Shown piece by piece: positions 34,130 to 44,098 of a stretch of DNA of 64,000 nucleotides. The stretch lies in assembly GCF_001543145.1 (NCBI RefSeq), contig NZ_CP014160.1:1612001-1676000 (forward strand), written 5' to 3'. The notes beneath the pieces are model-generated. The model saw only the letters and a list, made by a program, of their open reading frames with translations, was not told the DNA's origin and made no database searches. Made by a program: the position numbers and the translations under genes. Positions within the stretch are counted from its first letter, which is position 1; each line of letters starts with the position of its first letter. Source of the DNA: Aerococcus sanguinicola (GTDB lineage: Bacteria > Bacillota > Bacilli > Lactobacillales > Aerococcaceae).

Positions 34130-35695
34130 ATGAATCTTAAAGAAGAAGTTCAAAAACGGCGCACTTTTGCCATTATTTCCCACCCAGATGCGGGGAAAAC
34201 AACGATTACTGAGCAGCTCCTACTATTCTCTGGGGCCATCCGCCAAGCCGGGACCGTCAAAGGGAAAAAGACTGGTCAATATGCCAAGTCTGACTGGATG
34301 GATATTGAGAAGAAACGGGGAATTTCCGTTACTTCTTCCGTTATGGAGGTCGATTATGACGGTCACCAGGTCAATATTGTAGATACCCCTGGCCACGAGG
34401 ATTTCTCTGAAGATACTTACCGAACTTTGATGGCTGTGGATGCGGCTGTCATGGTGATCGATTCGGCTAAGGGGATCGAACCCCAGACTAAAAAACTTTT
34501 CCAGGTTTGTGCCATGCGGGGCATTCCTATCTTTACTTTTATGAATAAGTTGGACCGCGATGGCCGTGAGCCCATGGACTTGGTGGCCGAATTGGAGGAT
34601 ATCTTAGGGATTGATGCCTATCCAATGAATTGGCCAATCGGCATGGGCAAGAGCCTGGAAGGCATTTATGATATCTATAATCAACGGATCGAGCTCAACC
34701 ATCCAGAAGCGGAGGATCCTTTCCTCGCCTTGGATGAATCCGGCGACCTCGCCCAAAGTCACCCGATCCAGTCTTCTATTTTCTATGAAGAAGCCTTGGA
34801 GAATGTCCAATTGCTCCAGGAAGCTGGCAATGACTTTGACAAGGAAGCCATCCTTAACGGGAAGCTGACTCCTGTCTTCTTTGGCTCTGCCCTGACTGGT
34901 TTTGGCGTCCAAACCTTCCTGGATAGCTTTGTTGATTTTGCACCAGCACCGGGTCCAGTGGAAACCCAGGATGGCGAAGTGGTCAGCCCTTTAGATCCAG
35001 AGATGTCTGGTTTTATCTTCAAAATCCAAGCTAATATGGATCCCCGGCACCGCGACCGAATTGCCTTTGTTCGGATTTGTTCGGGGAGTTTCGAAGAGGG
35101 GATGACGGTCAAATTGGCCCGCAATGATAAGAAGCTGAAACTCAATAATACGACCCGCTTTATGGCCGACAGCCGGGAGAACGCGAGCGAAGCGGTTGCA
35201 GGGGACATTATCGGCCTCTATGATACCGGCAATTTCCAGATCGGAGACTCTATTTATGCAGGCAGCCAGAAGGTTCAGTTCAAGCCCCTGCCCCAGTTTA
35301 CGCCAGAGCTCTTTATGAAGGTGACACCTAAGAATGTGATGAAGCAAAAATCCTTCCACAAGGGAGTAGAGCAGCTGGTCCAAGAAGGGGCCATCCAACT
35401 CTATAAGACCTGGTTTACTGAAGAATATATCCTGGGAGCTGTAGGTCACTTGCAGTTTGAAGTCTTCGAAGATCGCTTGAAAAATGAATACAATTCTGAA
35501 GTGATTATGTCTTCTATGGGCTCTAAGACCGCGCGCTGGATTGACGAAGACGACCTCGATCCCAATATGTCATCGAGCCGGAACCTGCTCTGCAAGGACC
35601 GCTACGGCCAGCCTGTCTTCCTCTTTGAAAATAATTTCGCTGAGCGCTGGTTCCAAGACAAGTATCCGGATGTCGAATTGAAGAGCTTGCTTTAA
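34130..35695 (+). CDS. prfC: Peptide chain release factor 3
   Basis: This translational GTPase recycles RF1/RF2 after termination. The 521-residue protein has G1 [18 protein letters not shown]2 [13 protein letters not shown]3 [14 protein letters not shown] and G4 [13 protein letters not shown], and the C-terminal domain of RF3 rather than EF-G. ATG 34130 is chosen because AAAGG is 9 bp upstream; ATG 34121 abuts that site. It is monocistronic with a strong terminator. Confidence 0.95.
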   Translation: MNLKEEVQKRRTFAIISHPDAGKTTITEQLLLFSGAIRQAGTVKGKKTGQYAKSDWMDIEKKRGISVTSSVMEVDYDGHQVNIVDTPGHEDFSEDTYRTLMAVDAAVMVIDSAKGIEPQTKKLFQVCAMRGIPIFTFMNKLDRDGREPMDLVAELEDILGIDAYPMNWPIGMGKSLEGIYDIYNQRIELNHPEAEDPFLALDESGDLAQSHPIQSSIFYEEALENVQLLQEAGNDFDKEAILNGKLTPVFFGSALTGFGVQTFLDSFVDFAPAPGPVETQDGEVVSPLDPEMSGFIFKIQANMDPRHRDRIAFVRICSGSFEEGMTVKLARNDKKLKLNNTTRFMADSRENASEAVAGDIIGLYDTGNFQIGDSIYAGSQKVQFKPLPQFTPELFMKVTPKNVMKQKSFHKGVEQLVQEGAIQLYKTWFTEEYILGAVGHLQFEVFEDRLKNEYNSEVIMSSMGSKTARWIDEDDLDPNMSSSRNLLCKDRYGQPVFLFENNFAERWFQDKYPDVELKSLL

Positions 35696-35720
35696 GAAAA
35701 AAACAATATTTATAACAATC

Positions 35721-35757
35721 AAAAAGTGCAGTCCCGAATTTTCAGGACTGCACTTTT
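35721..35757. terminator. Bidirectional terminator between prfC and clpE
   Basis: AAAAGTGCAGTCC pairs with GGACTGCACTTTT around CGAATTTTCA, between convergent genes. Confidence 0.9.
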
Positions 35758-35768
35758 ATCTTTTGAAG

Positions 35769-38027
35769 TTATTCACTTTCTTCGTCATCACTCACACTAT
35801 CAACATCTGATTCCGAGTCAGACGCATTATTTTCCTTCAGTTCACTGACGGTAATCTTCTTGTCATCATCCAGGTCAAAGCTGATTTCCTTCAACTCTGG
35901 GTGCTTGAGATAGGCATCCGCGATTTGGTCTTCGATGTGTTCTTGGAGGACACGGCGGAGGGGCCGGGCGCCTAGTTTAGGATTATAACCCAGTTCCACG
36001 AGTTCATCCTTGGCTTCTGGACTCACTTGGACCTGAATGCCTTGACCTTTGAGCAGGTGATTCATTTCTTTGAGCATGAGGTCAATAATGACAATGAGCT
36101 CTTCTTTAGTCAATGGTTCAAATTCGACAATGGCGTCGAAGCGGTTAAGGAATTCCGGCTTGAAGTAGTCGTCCAGCTTGTCGAGAACCGTCTTGGTCTT
36201 ACCTTGCTGGCTGGCGGCGAAACCGACGCTGGATTCGACACCGGCTGATCCCGCATTAGAGGTCATAATGATGATGGTGTCTTTAAAGGAAACCACCCGG
36301 CCTTGGGAGTCAGTGAGTCGGCCGTCATCCATGATCTGCAAGAAGAGGTTGAGGACATCGGGGTGGGCCTTTTCAATCTCGTCGAGAAGGATCAGGGAGT
36401 AAGGGCGGCGCCGGACTTGTTCGGTTAAACGACCAGCTTCTTCGTAGCCCACATAGCCAGGTGGTGAACCGATCAGCTTGCTGACACTGTGTTTCTCCAT
36501 GTATTCACTCATATCAAAGCGCACCATGGCATCCTTGCTACCGAAGAGTTCGCGGGCGAGTTGACGGGCAAGTTCTGTCTTACCAACACCAGTCGGCCCA
36601 ACGAAGAGGAAGCTACCGATAGGACGTTCACCAGCAGTCAAGCCGACCCGGTTGCGGCGGATAGCCCGACTGACAGCTTCAATCGCTTCATCCTGTCCGA
36701 TGACACGGGACTGCAAGTTTTCCTCTAAGTTGATGAGCTGGTTTTGTTCTTGCTCTTGGAGGTCAGAGACAGGGATGCCGGTCTTTTCTTCCACAATGGA
36801 TTGAATGTCTTCGACTTCCACCCGGGGGCGTTTTTCAGGGACATCCACATGGTTGTCGCGCATTTCTTGGTATTTGGCTAATTGGTCCCGGTAGTAGGCC
36901 GCTTTTTCATAGTCTTCGGCTTCGGTTGCCATTTGCTTCAGGTCATTCAATTGCGTAATTTGCTTGTCCAGCGATTCCAAGTCCACAAAAGGAATGGTAA
37001 GATTCTTGCGCGAGCCTGATTCATCTAAGAGGTCGATGGCTTTGTCCGGGAGCTGACGGTCAGTGATGTAGCGGTCAGATAGGCGGACAGTGGCTTCAAT
37101 GGCCTCTGGGCTGTAGATAACATTGTGGTATTTCTCATACTTATCCGTAATGCCCTGGATAATTTCAAGGGTTTCTTCCACGCTTGGTTCTTCCACATAA
37201 ACGGGTTGGAGGCGACGGGCGAGGGCCCCATCTTTTTCGATTTGGCGGAATTCATTGAGGGTGGTTGCCCCAACTAATTGGAGCTCACCCCGGGCTAGGG
37301 CTGGCTTGAGGATATTTCCTGCGTCCATGGAGCCTTCAGCGCTACCGGCACCGACAATTTCATGAATTTCATCAATGAAAAGGATAATGTCATCATTGGC
37401 ACTGACTTCTTGGATTAATTGTTGCATTTTTTCCTCGAATTGCCCGCGCACACCGGTTCCTTGGACCAAGGAGGCTACATCTAAGGAAATCACTTCCTTA
37501 TTTTGAAGTTTTTCAGGGACCTCCTTCGCCACAATTTTTTGGGCGAGGCCTTCAACTACCGCCGTTTTCCCAACACCGGCTTCCCCGATCAGGACGGGAT
37601 TGTTTTTGTTCCGACGGTTGAGGATTTCGATCACTCGGCGAATTTCATTGTCGCGTCCAATTATGGGATCGAAGTGGTCATTCTGAGCCAGGTTCGTCAT
37701 ATTCGTGCCATAAGTTGACAGCAGGCTCTGTTCATTATTTGTACTTTGCCCTTGACCAGCGGTGAAGTTAGCAAAAGGATTCTCTCCCTGCTTGGAAGAG
37801 GCCTGGAAGCCTGCCGGGTTCTGGCGGAGGCTTCTAAAAATACTATCAAGGTCATTCCAAGGGAGGTCTTGGTTTGGGTTATTTTGTTGGTGGTTTTCTT
37901 GGGAGCCGCCATCATTGATGACTTCGCGATAACAATGTTGGCAGAGGTTGATGGCTTGGCGCTTGCCGTTAACATTGGCATACATATGGATCGCGGCTTG
38001 GCGCTTGCCACAGCGTTGACAAATCAT
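35769..38027 (-). CDS. clpE: ATP-dependent Clp unfoldase ClpE
   Basis: ClpE is a HSP100 unfoldase that partners ClpP in heat and protein-damage stress. The 752-residue protein has the ClpE-specific N-terminal zinc finger (Cys3, Cys6, Cys29, Cys32), two AAA+ domains with Walker [10 protein letters not shown] and GPTGVGKTE, and a UVR-like coiled segment between them ([22 protein letters not shown]). The tail is very acidic ([15 protein letters not shown]). Two tandem CtsR-type boxes lie at its promoter. Confidence 0.95.
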   Translation of the reverse strand: MICQRCGKRQAAIHMYANVNGKRQAINLCQHCYREVINDGGSQENHQQNNPNQDLPWNDLDSIFRSLRQNPAGFQASSKQGENPFANFTAGQGQSTNNEQSLLSTYGTNMTNLAQNDHFDPIIGRDNEIRRVIEILNRRNKNNPVLIGEAGVGKTAVVEGLAQKIVAKEVPEKLQNKEVISLDVASLVQGTGVRGQFEEKMQQLIQEVSANDDIILFIDEIHEIVGAGSAEGSMDAGNILKPALARGELQLVGATTLNEFRQIEKDGALARRLQPVYVEEPSVEETLEIIQGITDKYEKYHNVIYSPEAIEATVRLSDRYITDRQLPDKAIDLLDESGSRKNLTIPFVDLESLDKQITQLNDLKQMATEAEDYEKAAYYRDQLAKYQEMRDNHVDVPEKRPRVEVEDIQSIVEEKTGIPVSDLQEQEQNQLINLEENLQSRVIGQDEAIEAVSRAIRRNRVGLTAGERPIGSFLFVGPTGVGKTELARQLARELFGSKDAMVRFDMSEYMEKHSVSKLIGSPPGYVGYEEAGRLTEQVRRRPYSLILLDEIEKAHPDVLNLFLQIMDDGRLTDSQGRVVSFKDTIIIMTSNAGSAGVESSVGFAASQQGKTKTVLDKLDDYFKPEFLNRFDAIVEFEPLTKEELIVIIDLMLKEMNHLLKGQGIQVQVSPEAKDELVELGYNPKLGARPLRRVLQEHIEDQIADAYLKHPELKEISFDLDDDKKITVSELKENNASDSESDVDSVSDDEESE

Positions 38028-38081
38028 AGGGTCACTCCTTTATCTTTACAAATACTTGGTCAAGTAGTGAGTCAAGATATC

Positions 38082-38134
38082 TTGACCAATACTGACTATA
38101 TCTACATTATACATTGACCTTTACTGACTTTCAA
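38082..38134 (-). promoter_or_regulatory. clpE promoter with two CtsR-like boxes
   Basis: On the minus strand TTGAAA (38134-38129), 17 bp spacer, TATAAT (38111-38106). AGTCAGTAAAGGTCAAT (38130-38114) lies in the spacer and AGTCAGTATTGGTCAAG (38098-38082) downstream; both keep the RGTCA/GGTCAA half-sites 10 bp apart that CtsR recognises. A perfect palindrome GTCAAGATATCTTGAC (38071-38086) adjoins the second. Confidence 0.8.
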
Positions 38135-38222
38135 GTTTTAAGCCTTAAATTTATCCCAGAAAGTGTACAAATTAGCTGGCAAAAAATAAAGATGTGAATC
38201 TGCTAAAAATTTAGGTAAAGAC

Positions 38223-38306
38223 TTGCATAAAAAAACTGATAGCGGTATCATATGATTAAGTAATCTTTACCACAGGGCCTTGTTTCAAGTGCGCAAACGT
38301 GGTAAA
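38223..38306 (+). promoter_or_regulatory. ptsH promoter and leader stem
   Basis: TTGCAT (38223-38228), 17 bp spacer, TATCAT (38246-38251). Downstream, TTTACCAC (38266-38273) is exactly complementary to GTGGTAAA (38299-38306), giving a possible 8-bp leader stem or a split operator. The ptsH start codon is another 90 bp on, so the 5' leader is long. Confidence 0.5.
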
Positions 38307-38395
38307 TTATTATTTAGGAGTATGTTCATCTCTCTTGAGTTTGAGTATTCTGCTACGAAGTGAAGTCAATAATATAGATTAAGGAGATATTTATT

Positions 38396-38662
38396 ATGCA
38401 AAAAGAAACTTTCAATATTACTGCTGAAACTGGTATCCACGCACGTCCAGCTACTTTATTAGTTCAAACTGCTAGCAAGTTTGAATCTGAAATCAACTTG
38501 GAATATAAAGGTAAATCTGTTAACCTTAAATCCATCATGGGCGTTATGTCTTTAGGTGTTGGTAAAGGCGCAGATGTTGAAATTACAGCTGAAGGTAGCG
38601 ACGAAGAAGAAGCTATCGCAGCTATTAAAGAAACAATGTCAAACGAAGGTTTGTCTGAATAA
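38396..38662 (+). CDS. ptsH: Phosphocarrier protein HPr
   Basis: HPr relays phosphate from enzyme I to sugar-specific EIIA domains and, when phosphorylated on serine, is the CcpA co-repressor. The 88-residue protein has the active His15 in [11 protein letters not shown] and the regulatory Ser46 in [18 protein letters not shown] is upstream. Unusually it is alone: enzyme I is encoded 11.6 kb away behind the fructose operon. Its codon use is notably biased to highly expressed patterns. Confidence 0.97.
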   Translation: MQKETFNITAETGIHARPATLLVQTASKFESEINLEYKGKSVNLKSIMGVMSLGVGKGADVEITAEGSDEEEAIAAIKETMSNEGLSE

Positions 38663-38677
38663 TTGAAAACTTTCACT

Positions 38678-38706
38678 AACCGGTGCTCGCACCGGTTATT
38701 TTTTTT
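38678..38706 (+). terminator. Terminator after ptsH
   Basis: Perfect stem AACCGGTGC/GCACCGGTT with a TC loop, then eight T residues. Confidence 0.95.
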
Positions 38707-38719
38707 GTTTCTTTATAAA

Positions 38720-38818
38720 GAGTGAGACTGTTCCAAAAGTCGTTCAGGACTGACTTTTGGAACAGATTTTCGAAACAAGCTCCTTTTTAAGAGGCTGGGG
38801 CTTTTGTCCCATCCTCTT
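38720..38818 (+). repeat. Family B element, short copy
   Basis: Starts GAGTGAGACTGTTCCAAAAG and ends GGCTTTTGTCCCATCCTCTT, with the inner arm TTCCAAAAGTC/GACTTTTGGAA. It lacks the central arms of the 52 kb copy. Confidence 0.7.
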
Positions 38819-38987
38819 CGACTTCACAAACTCTATTCATTCAATTGTCAACTTTTATCGCAAGAGCTTTTTTAATAATTTAGGGATTTTTTCATGCATT
38901 GTTCAAGAAGTCTCTGGGAGACTATGCTAGAATAAAGTAAGACGCTAGAGGAATGGATAGCTCTGGCTAAGAAATTTAGAATAATTG

Positions 38988-39016
38988 TTCACAGGAGCAA
39001 GGAATTAGTGTACAAT
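38988..39016 (+). promoter_or_regulatory. Promoter of the YkuJ-like gene
   Basis: TTCACA (38988-38993), 17 bp spacer, TACAAT (39011-39016). Confidence 0.6.
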
Positions 39017-39077
39017 TTTAGCTAAGTTACTTTATATTTAATAGGGTAATTTGGGATATAGTGAAAGGAGTTTTCTT

Positions 39078-39305
39078 ATGAAAACATCACAGTTAAAAGC
39101 GATTCTTAACCGTTTAGAAGCGATGACGGCAGATGATTCTGAGATTGAGGTAAGACGTTTCGAATTTGAAGGTCAGGAACGCTGCCAAGTTCGTTACGAT
39201 CGTGAAACTGAGAGCTTTGAATTGCATGACCATACAATTAATGAAAGCTTCCAATTTGACGATATTGACTTAGTTGCCATTGAAATCTTTGAATTGTTGC
39301 AATAG
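39078..39305 (+). CDS. YkuJ/DUF1797 family protein
   Basis: This 75-residue cytosolic protein starts MKTSQLKAILNRLEAMTADD and ends FDDIDLVAIEIFELLQ, matching the small YkuJ family of unknown function conserved in Bacilli. AAAGGAG precedes ATG 39078. It is monocistronic with its own promoter and a short terminator. Confidence 0.88.
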   Translation: MKTSQLKAILNRLEAMTADDSEIEVRRFEFEGQERCQVRYDRETESFELHDHTINESFQFDDIDLVAIEIFELLQ

Positions 39306-39345
39306 AACGAAATCCGATTATCGGCAGTTAGCTGCTGAAACGCTG

Positions 39346-39372
39346 GGTCGTGTTTGGCACGGCTCTTTTTTT
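39346..39372 (+). terminator. Terminator after the YkuJ-like gene
   Basis: GTCGTG and CACGGC pair around TTTGG and are followed by a run of seven T residues. Confidence 0.7.
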
Positions 39373-39402
39373 GAAGCGGATAAGGAAGGGTGAAGAGCGG
39401 TA

Positions 39403-40938
39403 GTGAATGCATTGAACTTGGATAAGCTGGCAGATAGACTAGCTGAAGCAGATGAAATTGTGGACTTGAATTGGCCGGGAGCTTTGGAAGTTAAGCAAAT
39501 TAGCTATGATTCCAGAGAGGTTGAGCCGGGCTGCTTGTTCTTTTGTAAGGGGGCACACTTTGATCCGAAGTTTCTTGACCAGGCTAAGGCCAAGGGAGCG
39601 GTCGCTTATATAGCGGAAGATCATTATCCCCAAGTTGACCTTCCTTACTGCCAGGTGCGCGATGTCCGCCGGGCAATGCCCTTAGTGGCTGACGCTTTTT
39701 ATGGGTCTCCCTACCAGGACTTTGACTTGATTGGGATTACGGGAACCAAGGGCAAGACGACGACCACAGCCTATCTCCATGCCATCCTCGATGCCTACCA
39801 AGAGGACCAAGGCAAGCCAGCAACAGCCTTCCTCTCCTCTAATCGTTTCGATGATGGGATTGATCGGGGCGCTTCCCAGCTAACGACGCCGGAATCCTTG
39901 CCATTGTTTAAGCACTTTGACCATGCCCGTCAGAGCCAGCGCGATTTCATGACCATGGAAGTGTCCAGCCAGGCTTTGAAGTATCGTCGGGTCGATCAAG
40001 TCCTATTTGATGTGGCAGCCTTTTTAAATATTTCAAGAGACCATATCAGCCCTAATGAACACCCTAATTTTGAGGATTATTTTGAAAGCAAGCTTAAAAT
40101 TTTTGACCGGGCCAAGTGTGCCGTTCTCGTTAAAGATAGCGACCACTACGACCGTATTCTAGACCGTGCCCAAAGGAGTCCCGAAGTCGAAGAGATTATA
40201 ACAGTGAGTCTCAATGATGCGAGCGCTGATTACTATGCGACAGATATCCAGGCGCAAGCGGACGGCCAGCGCTTTACCCTCCACGATCCGGAAGGGCAGG
40301 AAGAAATGACTATGAGTATGCAGGGAATCTTCAACGTGGAAAATGCCCTGGTCGCTATAGCCATTGCCCGTCATTACGGTGTTCCTTATGCCTTGATTAA
40401 CCAAGCCTTGGCTCAAATTAAGGCACCAGGACGCATGGAGGTCTTTCAGTCAGCTGATGGCCAGCTGAAGGCTATCGTGGACTTTGCCCACAATCTCTTG
40501 AGTTTTGAGCAGCTTTTCCATGCTGCTAAGCAGATGTTCCCTGACCACCGCTACCGGATTGTCTTTGGGGCACCGGGAAATCGCGGGATCGGTCGGCGCG
40601 AAGACTTGCCCCAGGTTGCTGCCCAGGAGGCGGACGCCATTTACTTGACCATGGATGACCCAGGTACCGAGTCTGTTGAAACGATCTGTCAAACTCTCCA
40701 CCAGCATGTCTTAGAGGCTGGTGGCCAAGCAGAGATTATATTGGACCGACCTCAAGCCATCCACCAAGCTTTTGTGGATGCAGCGGCAGACCAAGCGCCA
40801 AATGTGGTTCTTTTAGCCGGTAAGGGCGATGAATGTTTTATGAAGATTAATGGTAATAAGGAAGACTATTTAGGGGATGTGCACTATGCCCAGGCTGAAT
40901 TGAAAGTCTATGACAAAGCGCAGTCAACTTCTAAGTAA
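39403..40938 (+). CDS. murE: UDP-N-acetylmuramoyl-L-alanyl-D-glutamate--L-lysine ligase (MurE type)
   Basis: MurE adds the third amino acid of the peptidoglycan stem. The 511-residue protein has the ATP motif GITGTKGKTTTTAYL, the central-domain NISRDHISPNEH, and the C-terminal VFGAPGNRGIGRREDL. The residue-selecting loop reads TMDDPGTES rather than the DNPR motif of diaminopimelate enzymes, which indicates L-lysine. It starts with GTG and a rather distant GGAAGGG site. hom starts 21 bp after its stop, suggesting a shared transcript. Confidence 0.9.
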   Translation: MNALNLDKLADRLAEADEIVDLNWPGALEVKQISYDSREVEPGCLFFCKGAHFDPKFLDQAKAKGAVAYIAEDHYPQVDLPYCQVRDVRRAMPLVADAFYGSPYQDFDLIGITGTKGKTTTTAYLHAILDAYQEDQGKPATAFLSSNRFDDGIDRGASQLTTPESLPLFKHFDHARQSQRDFMTMEVSSQALKYRRVDQVLFDVAAFLNISRDHISPNEHPNFEDYFESKLKIFDRAKCAVLVKDSDHYDRILDRAQRSPEVEEIITVSLNDASADYYATDIQAQADGQRFTLHDPEGQEEMTMSMQGIFNVENALVAIAIARHYGVPYALINQALAQIKAPGRMEVFQSADGQLKAIVDFAHNLLSFEQLFHAAKQMFPDHRYRIVFGAPGNRGIGRREDLPQVAAQEADAIYLTMDDPGTESVETICQTLHQHVLEAGGQAEIILDRPQAIHQAFVDAAADQAPNVVLLAGKGDECFMKINGNKEDYLGDVHYAQAELKVYDKAQSTSK

Positions 40939-40959
40939 GAGAAAGAGGAGGTCCGAAAG

Positions 40960-42240
40960 ATGGATAAACTATATATTGGATTACTAGGTTTAGGGACAGT
41001 AGGGGGAGGGACGGCAGAAATTATCCTCCAACACCAGGAGAAGATGCAAGCTATCCTCGGTAAGGAAGTTGTTGTGAAGACGGCCTTGGTGAAGTCTGTG
41101 GATGAAGTCACTGGAGACTTAGCTGAACAAATTCCTCTAACAGAATCGCTGGATGACATCCTAAATGATCCTGAGATTGCAATTGTGGCAGAATTGATGG
41201 GGGGAATTGATTTCCCTAAACACTGCATTGAAGCAGCCCTTAATGCCGGCAAGCATGTGGTGACAGCGAATAAAGACTTGATCGCTGTCCATGGGGCAAG
41301 CCTCAGCCACTTAGCCCAGGAAAAAGGCCTCGATCTTTATTACGAAGCGGCGGTTGCTGGGGGAATTCCCATTCTCCGTGCCCTATCTAATTCGCTTGTG
41401 GCTGATGAATTGGTCCAAGTGCGGGGAATTCTCAATGGAACCACGAATTATATCCTCAGCCGGATGACCCAAGAGGGGGCAGACTATGCAAAGGTTTTAA
41501 AGGATGCCCAAGAACTTGGCTTCGCAGAAGCTGACCCAACAGCTGATGTCGAAGGTCTGGATGCAGGCCGTAAGGTAGTTATTCTGACTAAGATGGCTTT
41601 TGGAGCAGAGATTAGCCTAGATGACCTTCCTATTCAAGGGATTAGTCAAATTAAACAAGCTGATATCCAAGTAGCTAAGCAGCTCGGTTATATCATCAAA
41701 TTATTAGGTTCGACCTCTTGCCAGGATGGCCAGGTCTATGCTGAAGTAGCGCCTACCCTTGTTCCTAATAGCCATCCTCTAGCTACGGTTAATGCAGAAA
41801 TGAATGCTGTTTATACGGTTGGCCAAGCTAGTGGGGAATTGATGTTCTATGGTGCGGGGGCTGGCGCCTTACCAACAGGCTCTGCCGTCGTGGCTGATAT
41901 TATTGCGATTGGTCGCAACATGAATGAAAGCACAGTTGGCGCACCTTTTGCCCGTTTTAACCGGGAAAGCACTTGGTCAAAGGCCAAGGATGTAACAGGA
42001 CGGGCCTTCTTCCGCTTTAAATTGGTCAACCAAACCGGCGCTTTTGCCCGTTTGACGGAACTTTTTGCCAAGGCAAATATCAGCCTTGCCCATGTCCTTC
42101 AACTGCCTAGCGACAGTGAAGAAGCTGAGGTAGTTGTGGTGACGGATTTGATGACTATGGAAGAGAAGGCATATTTGCTTGAACTCGTAGAGGAAGCTGA
42201 CCAGATGGCATGCGCTGCTTCTTATAATGTCTTAGACTAG
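40960..42240 (+). CDS. hom: Homoserine dehydrogenase
   Basis: This enzyme reduces aspartate semialdehyde to homoserine. The 426-residue protein has the NAD(P)-binding GLLGLGTVGGGTAEII, the catalytic core VVTANKDLIAVHG and RGILNGTTNYILSRM with EADPTADVEG, and a C-terminal ACT domain (about residues 345-425) for threonine feedback. GAGGAGG lies before the ATG. thrB follows by 12 bp. Confidence 0.95.
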   Translation: MDKLYIGLLGLGTVGGGTAEIILQHQEKMQAILGKEVVVKTALVKSVDEVTGDLAEQIPLTESLDDILNDPEIAIVAELMGGIDFPKHCIEAALNAGKHVVTANKDLIAVHGASLSHLAQEKGLDLYYEAAVAGGIPILRALSNSLVADELVQVRGILNGTTNYILSRMTQEGADYAKVLKDAQELGFAEADPTADVEGLDAGRKVVILTKMAFGAEISLDDLPIQGISQIKQADIQVAKQLGYIIKLLGSTSCQDGQVYAEVAPTLVPNSHPLATVNAEMNAVYTVGQASGELMFYGAGAGALPTGSAVVADIIAIGRNMNESTVGAPFARFNRESTWSKAKDVTGRAFFRFKLVNQTGAFARLTELFAKANISLAHVLQLPSDSEEAEVVVVTDLMTMEEKAYLLELVEEADQMACAASYNVLD

Positions 42241-42252
42241 AGGAGGCGGACG

Positions 42253-43128
42253 ATGACACGTTTACTTGTACCTGCGACGTCAGCTAACCTGGGCCCTGGT
42301 TTTGATTCAATTGGTGTAGCGGTCAGCCTCTACTTAACCATGGATGTGTTAGAGCCAGCTGATGCTTGGTGGATTGACCATGACTTGGGCGATGACATTC
42401 CTCACGGTGAGGACAACCTGATCATCCAAACCATCCAAAAATTGGCCCCAGAAGTGCCTGCCCATAAACTCGCTATGCATTCCGATATTCCTTCAGCGCG
42501 AGGCCTAGGATCAAGTTCTAGCGCTATTATTGCAGGGATTGAATTAGCCGACCGTTTAGGACAAAAAGGCTGGTCAGAAGAAGAGAAGATTAATATGGCC
42601 AATGCGATTGAAGGGCACCCGGATAATGTGGCGCCTGCCTTGGCAGGAGGCTTAGTGATAGGGGTGGCCCTGGAAGCCGACCGGGTCTTATGGACCAAGC
42701 ATACCTTCCCCCACATTGCCTTTGTGGTGACCATTCCTAATAAGCAGCTCCTGACTAGTCAGGCAAGGGCTGTCCTCCCCAAGCAATTGGACTTCGCCCA
42801 AGCTGTGAGAGCCAATGGTATCGGCAATGTCCTAGCTAGTAAGCTAGCTGTCGGCGAATTGGAAGAAGCTGGCCATCTTATGGAGATGGACCTCTTGCAT
42901 GAGACCTACCGTAGCCCCTTGGTTCCTGAACTTAAGCAAGTGCGCCAAAGCTTAGACGGACAGGCTGGTGTTTATGGCACTTACTTAAGTGGCGCTGGGC
43001 CAACTATCATGACCCTGGCCCATAAGGAAAATGCTGAAGACTTAGCTGACATACTCAGCCATGATATCCAAGATGCTCAGATTCGTGTACTGGACCTCGA
43101 CGAAGAGGGCGCACGCTGGCTAGATTAA
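42253..43128 (+). CDS. thrB: Homoserine kinase
   Basis: This GHMP kinase phosphorylates homoserine on the path to threonine. The 291-residue protein starts TRLLVPATSANLGPGFDSIGVAV and has the GHMP motif PSARGLGSSSSA near residue 85, plus the C-terminal GTYLSGAGPTIM. AGGAGG precedes the ATG. It ends the murE-hom-thrB series; thrC is not in the window. Confidence 0.95.
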   Translation: MTRLLVPATSANLGPGFDSIGVAVSLYLTMDVLEPADAWWIDHDLGDDIPHGEDNLIIQTIQKLAPEVPAHKLAMHSDIPSARGLGSSSSAIIAGIELADRLGQKGWSEEEKINMANAIEGHPDNVAPALAGGLVIGVALEADRVLWTKHTFPHIAFVVTIPNKQLLTSQARAVLPKQLDFAQAVRANGIGNVLASKLAVGELEEAGHLMEMDLLHETYRSPLVPELKQVRQSLDGQAGVYGTYLSGAGPTIMTLAHKENAEDLADILSHDIQDAQIRVLDLDEEGARWLD

Positions 43129-43132
43129 ATGA

Positions 43133-43171
43133 AAAAAGGCAGCCCGCAGAAAATTTGCGGGCTGCCTTTTT
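43133..43171. terminator. Bidirectional terminator after thrB
   Basis: AAAAAAGGCAGCCCGCA pairs perfectly with TGCGGGCTGCCTTTTT; it also serves the convergent nagB. Confidence 0.95.
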
Positions 43172-43187
43172 AATCGCCTATTAAGTT

Positions 43188-43895
43188 TTACTTTAGATAT
43201 TTAGCGGCAGCTTGGTCGAGGATGAAGAGGGCATTGGGGTGGTTTTGAAGGACGCTGGCTGGCACTTCTTCAGTCACTGGCCCTTCTAATGCCGCTTGGA
43301 CGATTTTGGATTTTTCTTCACCGAAGGCCATAAGGATAACTTTGTCCGCCTTCATAATGCTCGCAATCCCCATGCTCAAAGCCTGGGTGGGGACCTCGTC
43401 AATGCTATCGAAGAAGCGTTGGTTAGCTTCGATGGTCGACTGAGTGAGGTCAACTAGGCGGGTTAGACTATCGAAAGGTGATCCAGGTTCATTGAAGCCA
43501 ATGTGGCCATTGTGACCGATGCCTAGGATTTGGACCTGGATGGGGTTTTGGTCAATAATGGCTTCATAGGCCTTAACTTCCGCTTGAGGGTTATCTGTAC
43601 TACCGTCAGGAAGGTAGGAGGCGCGGAATGGCTTGGCAGCAAAAAGTTCTTTTTGCATGAAATAATGGTAGGATTGGGGATGGTCAGCCGGTAGACCATA
43701 GTATTCATCCAGGTTGATTGAAGTGGCCTGGCTGAAATCAAGATCAGATTCTCTAAGTAACTGGTAGAGTTTTTCTGGCGTTGAGCCGGTTGCTAAGCCA
43801 AAGACGGTCTGCGGATTAGTGCTGAGCTCTTCCTTAAAAAGCTCAAATACGGCTTGTGAGGCACTTTCTTTGTCGGCATATACTTGGTAGGGCAT
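43188..43895 (-). CDS. nagB: Glucosamine-6-phosphate deaminase
   Basis: NagB converts glucosamine 6-phosphate to fructose 6-phosphate and ammonia. The 235-residue protein has FGLATGSTPEKLYQLL, SINLDEYYGLPADHPQSYHYFM with the catalytic Asp, and GIGHNGHIGFNEPGSPFDSLTR. The short length is typical of the Gram-positive monomeric form. It is divergent from nagA, which supplies its substrate. Confidence 0.95.
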   Translation of the reverse strand: MPYQVYADKESASQAVFELFKEELSTNPQTVFGLATGSTPEKLYQLLRESDLDFSQATSINLDEYYGLPADHPQSYHYFMQKELFAAKPFRASYLPDGSTDNPQAEVKAYEAIIDQNPIQVQILGIGHNGHIGFNEPGSPFDSLTRLVDLTQSTIEANQRFFDSIDEVPTQALSMGIASIMKADKVILMAFGEEKSKIVQAALEGPVTEEVPASVLQNHPNALFILDQAAAKYLK

Positions 43896-43950
43896 GTCTA
43901 AGTCCTTCTTTCTATTTTAAGCTTTAGGACTATTTTACCATGAATGCCGG

Positions 43951-43964
43951 TGAAAAAACTTTCA
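43951..43964. promoter_or_regulatory. Palindromic operator candidate between nagB and nagA
   Basis: TGAAAAAACTTTCA has cre-like arms (TGAAA/TTTCA) but lacks the central CG. It would overlap the nagB -35 region (the nagB -10 is TAAAAT on the minus strand near 43932-43937). Confidence 0.4.
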
Positions 43965-44003
43965 TTCTTTAATTAAAAGAAATTTAGCGGACTGAAAGAG
44001 TCT

Positions 44004-44031
44004 TGAATTTCTAGGGGGACAGAGTAAAATA
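44004..44031 (+). promoter_or_regulatory. nagA promoter
   Basis: TTGAAT (44004-44009), 16 bp spacer, TAAAAT (44026-44031). Confidence 0.6.
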
Positions 44032-44098
44032 AAGGTCAGTAATAAGCTCTGCCATGTGATAAGTGATTGGGGCAGATATGAGAAAGGAATGAACAGAG

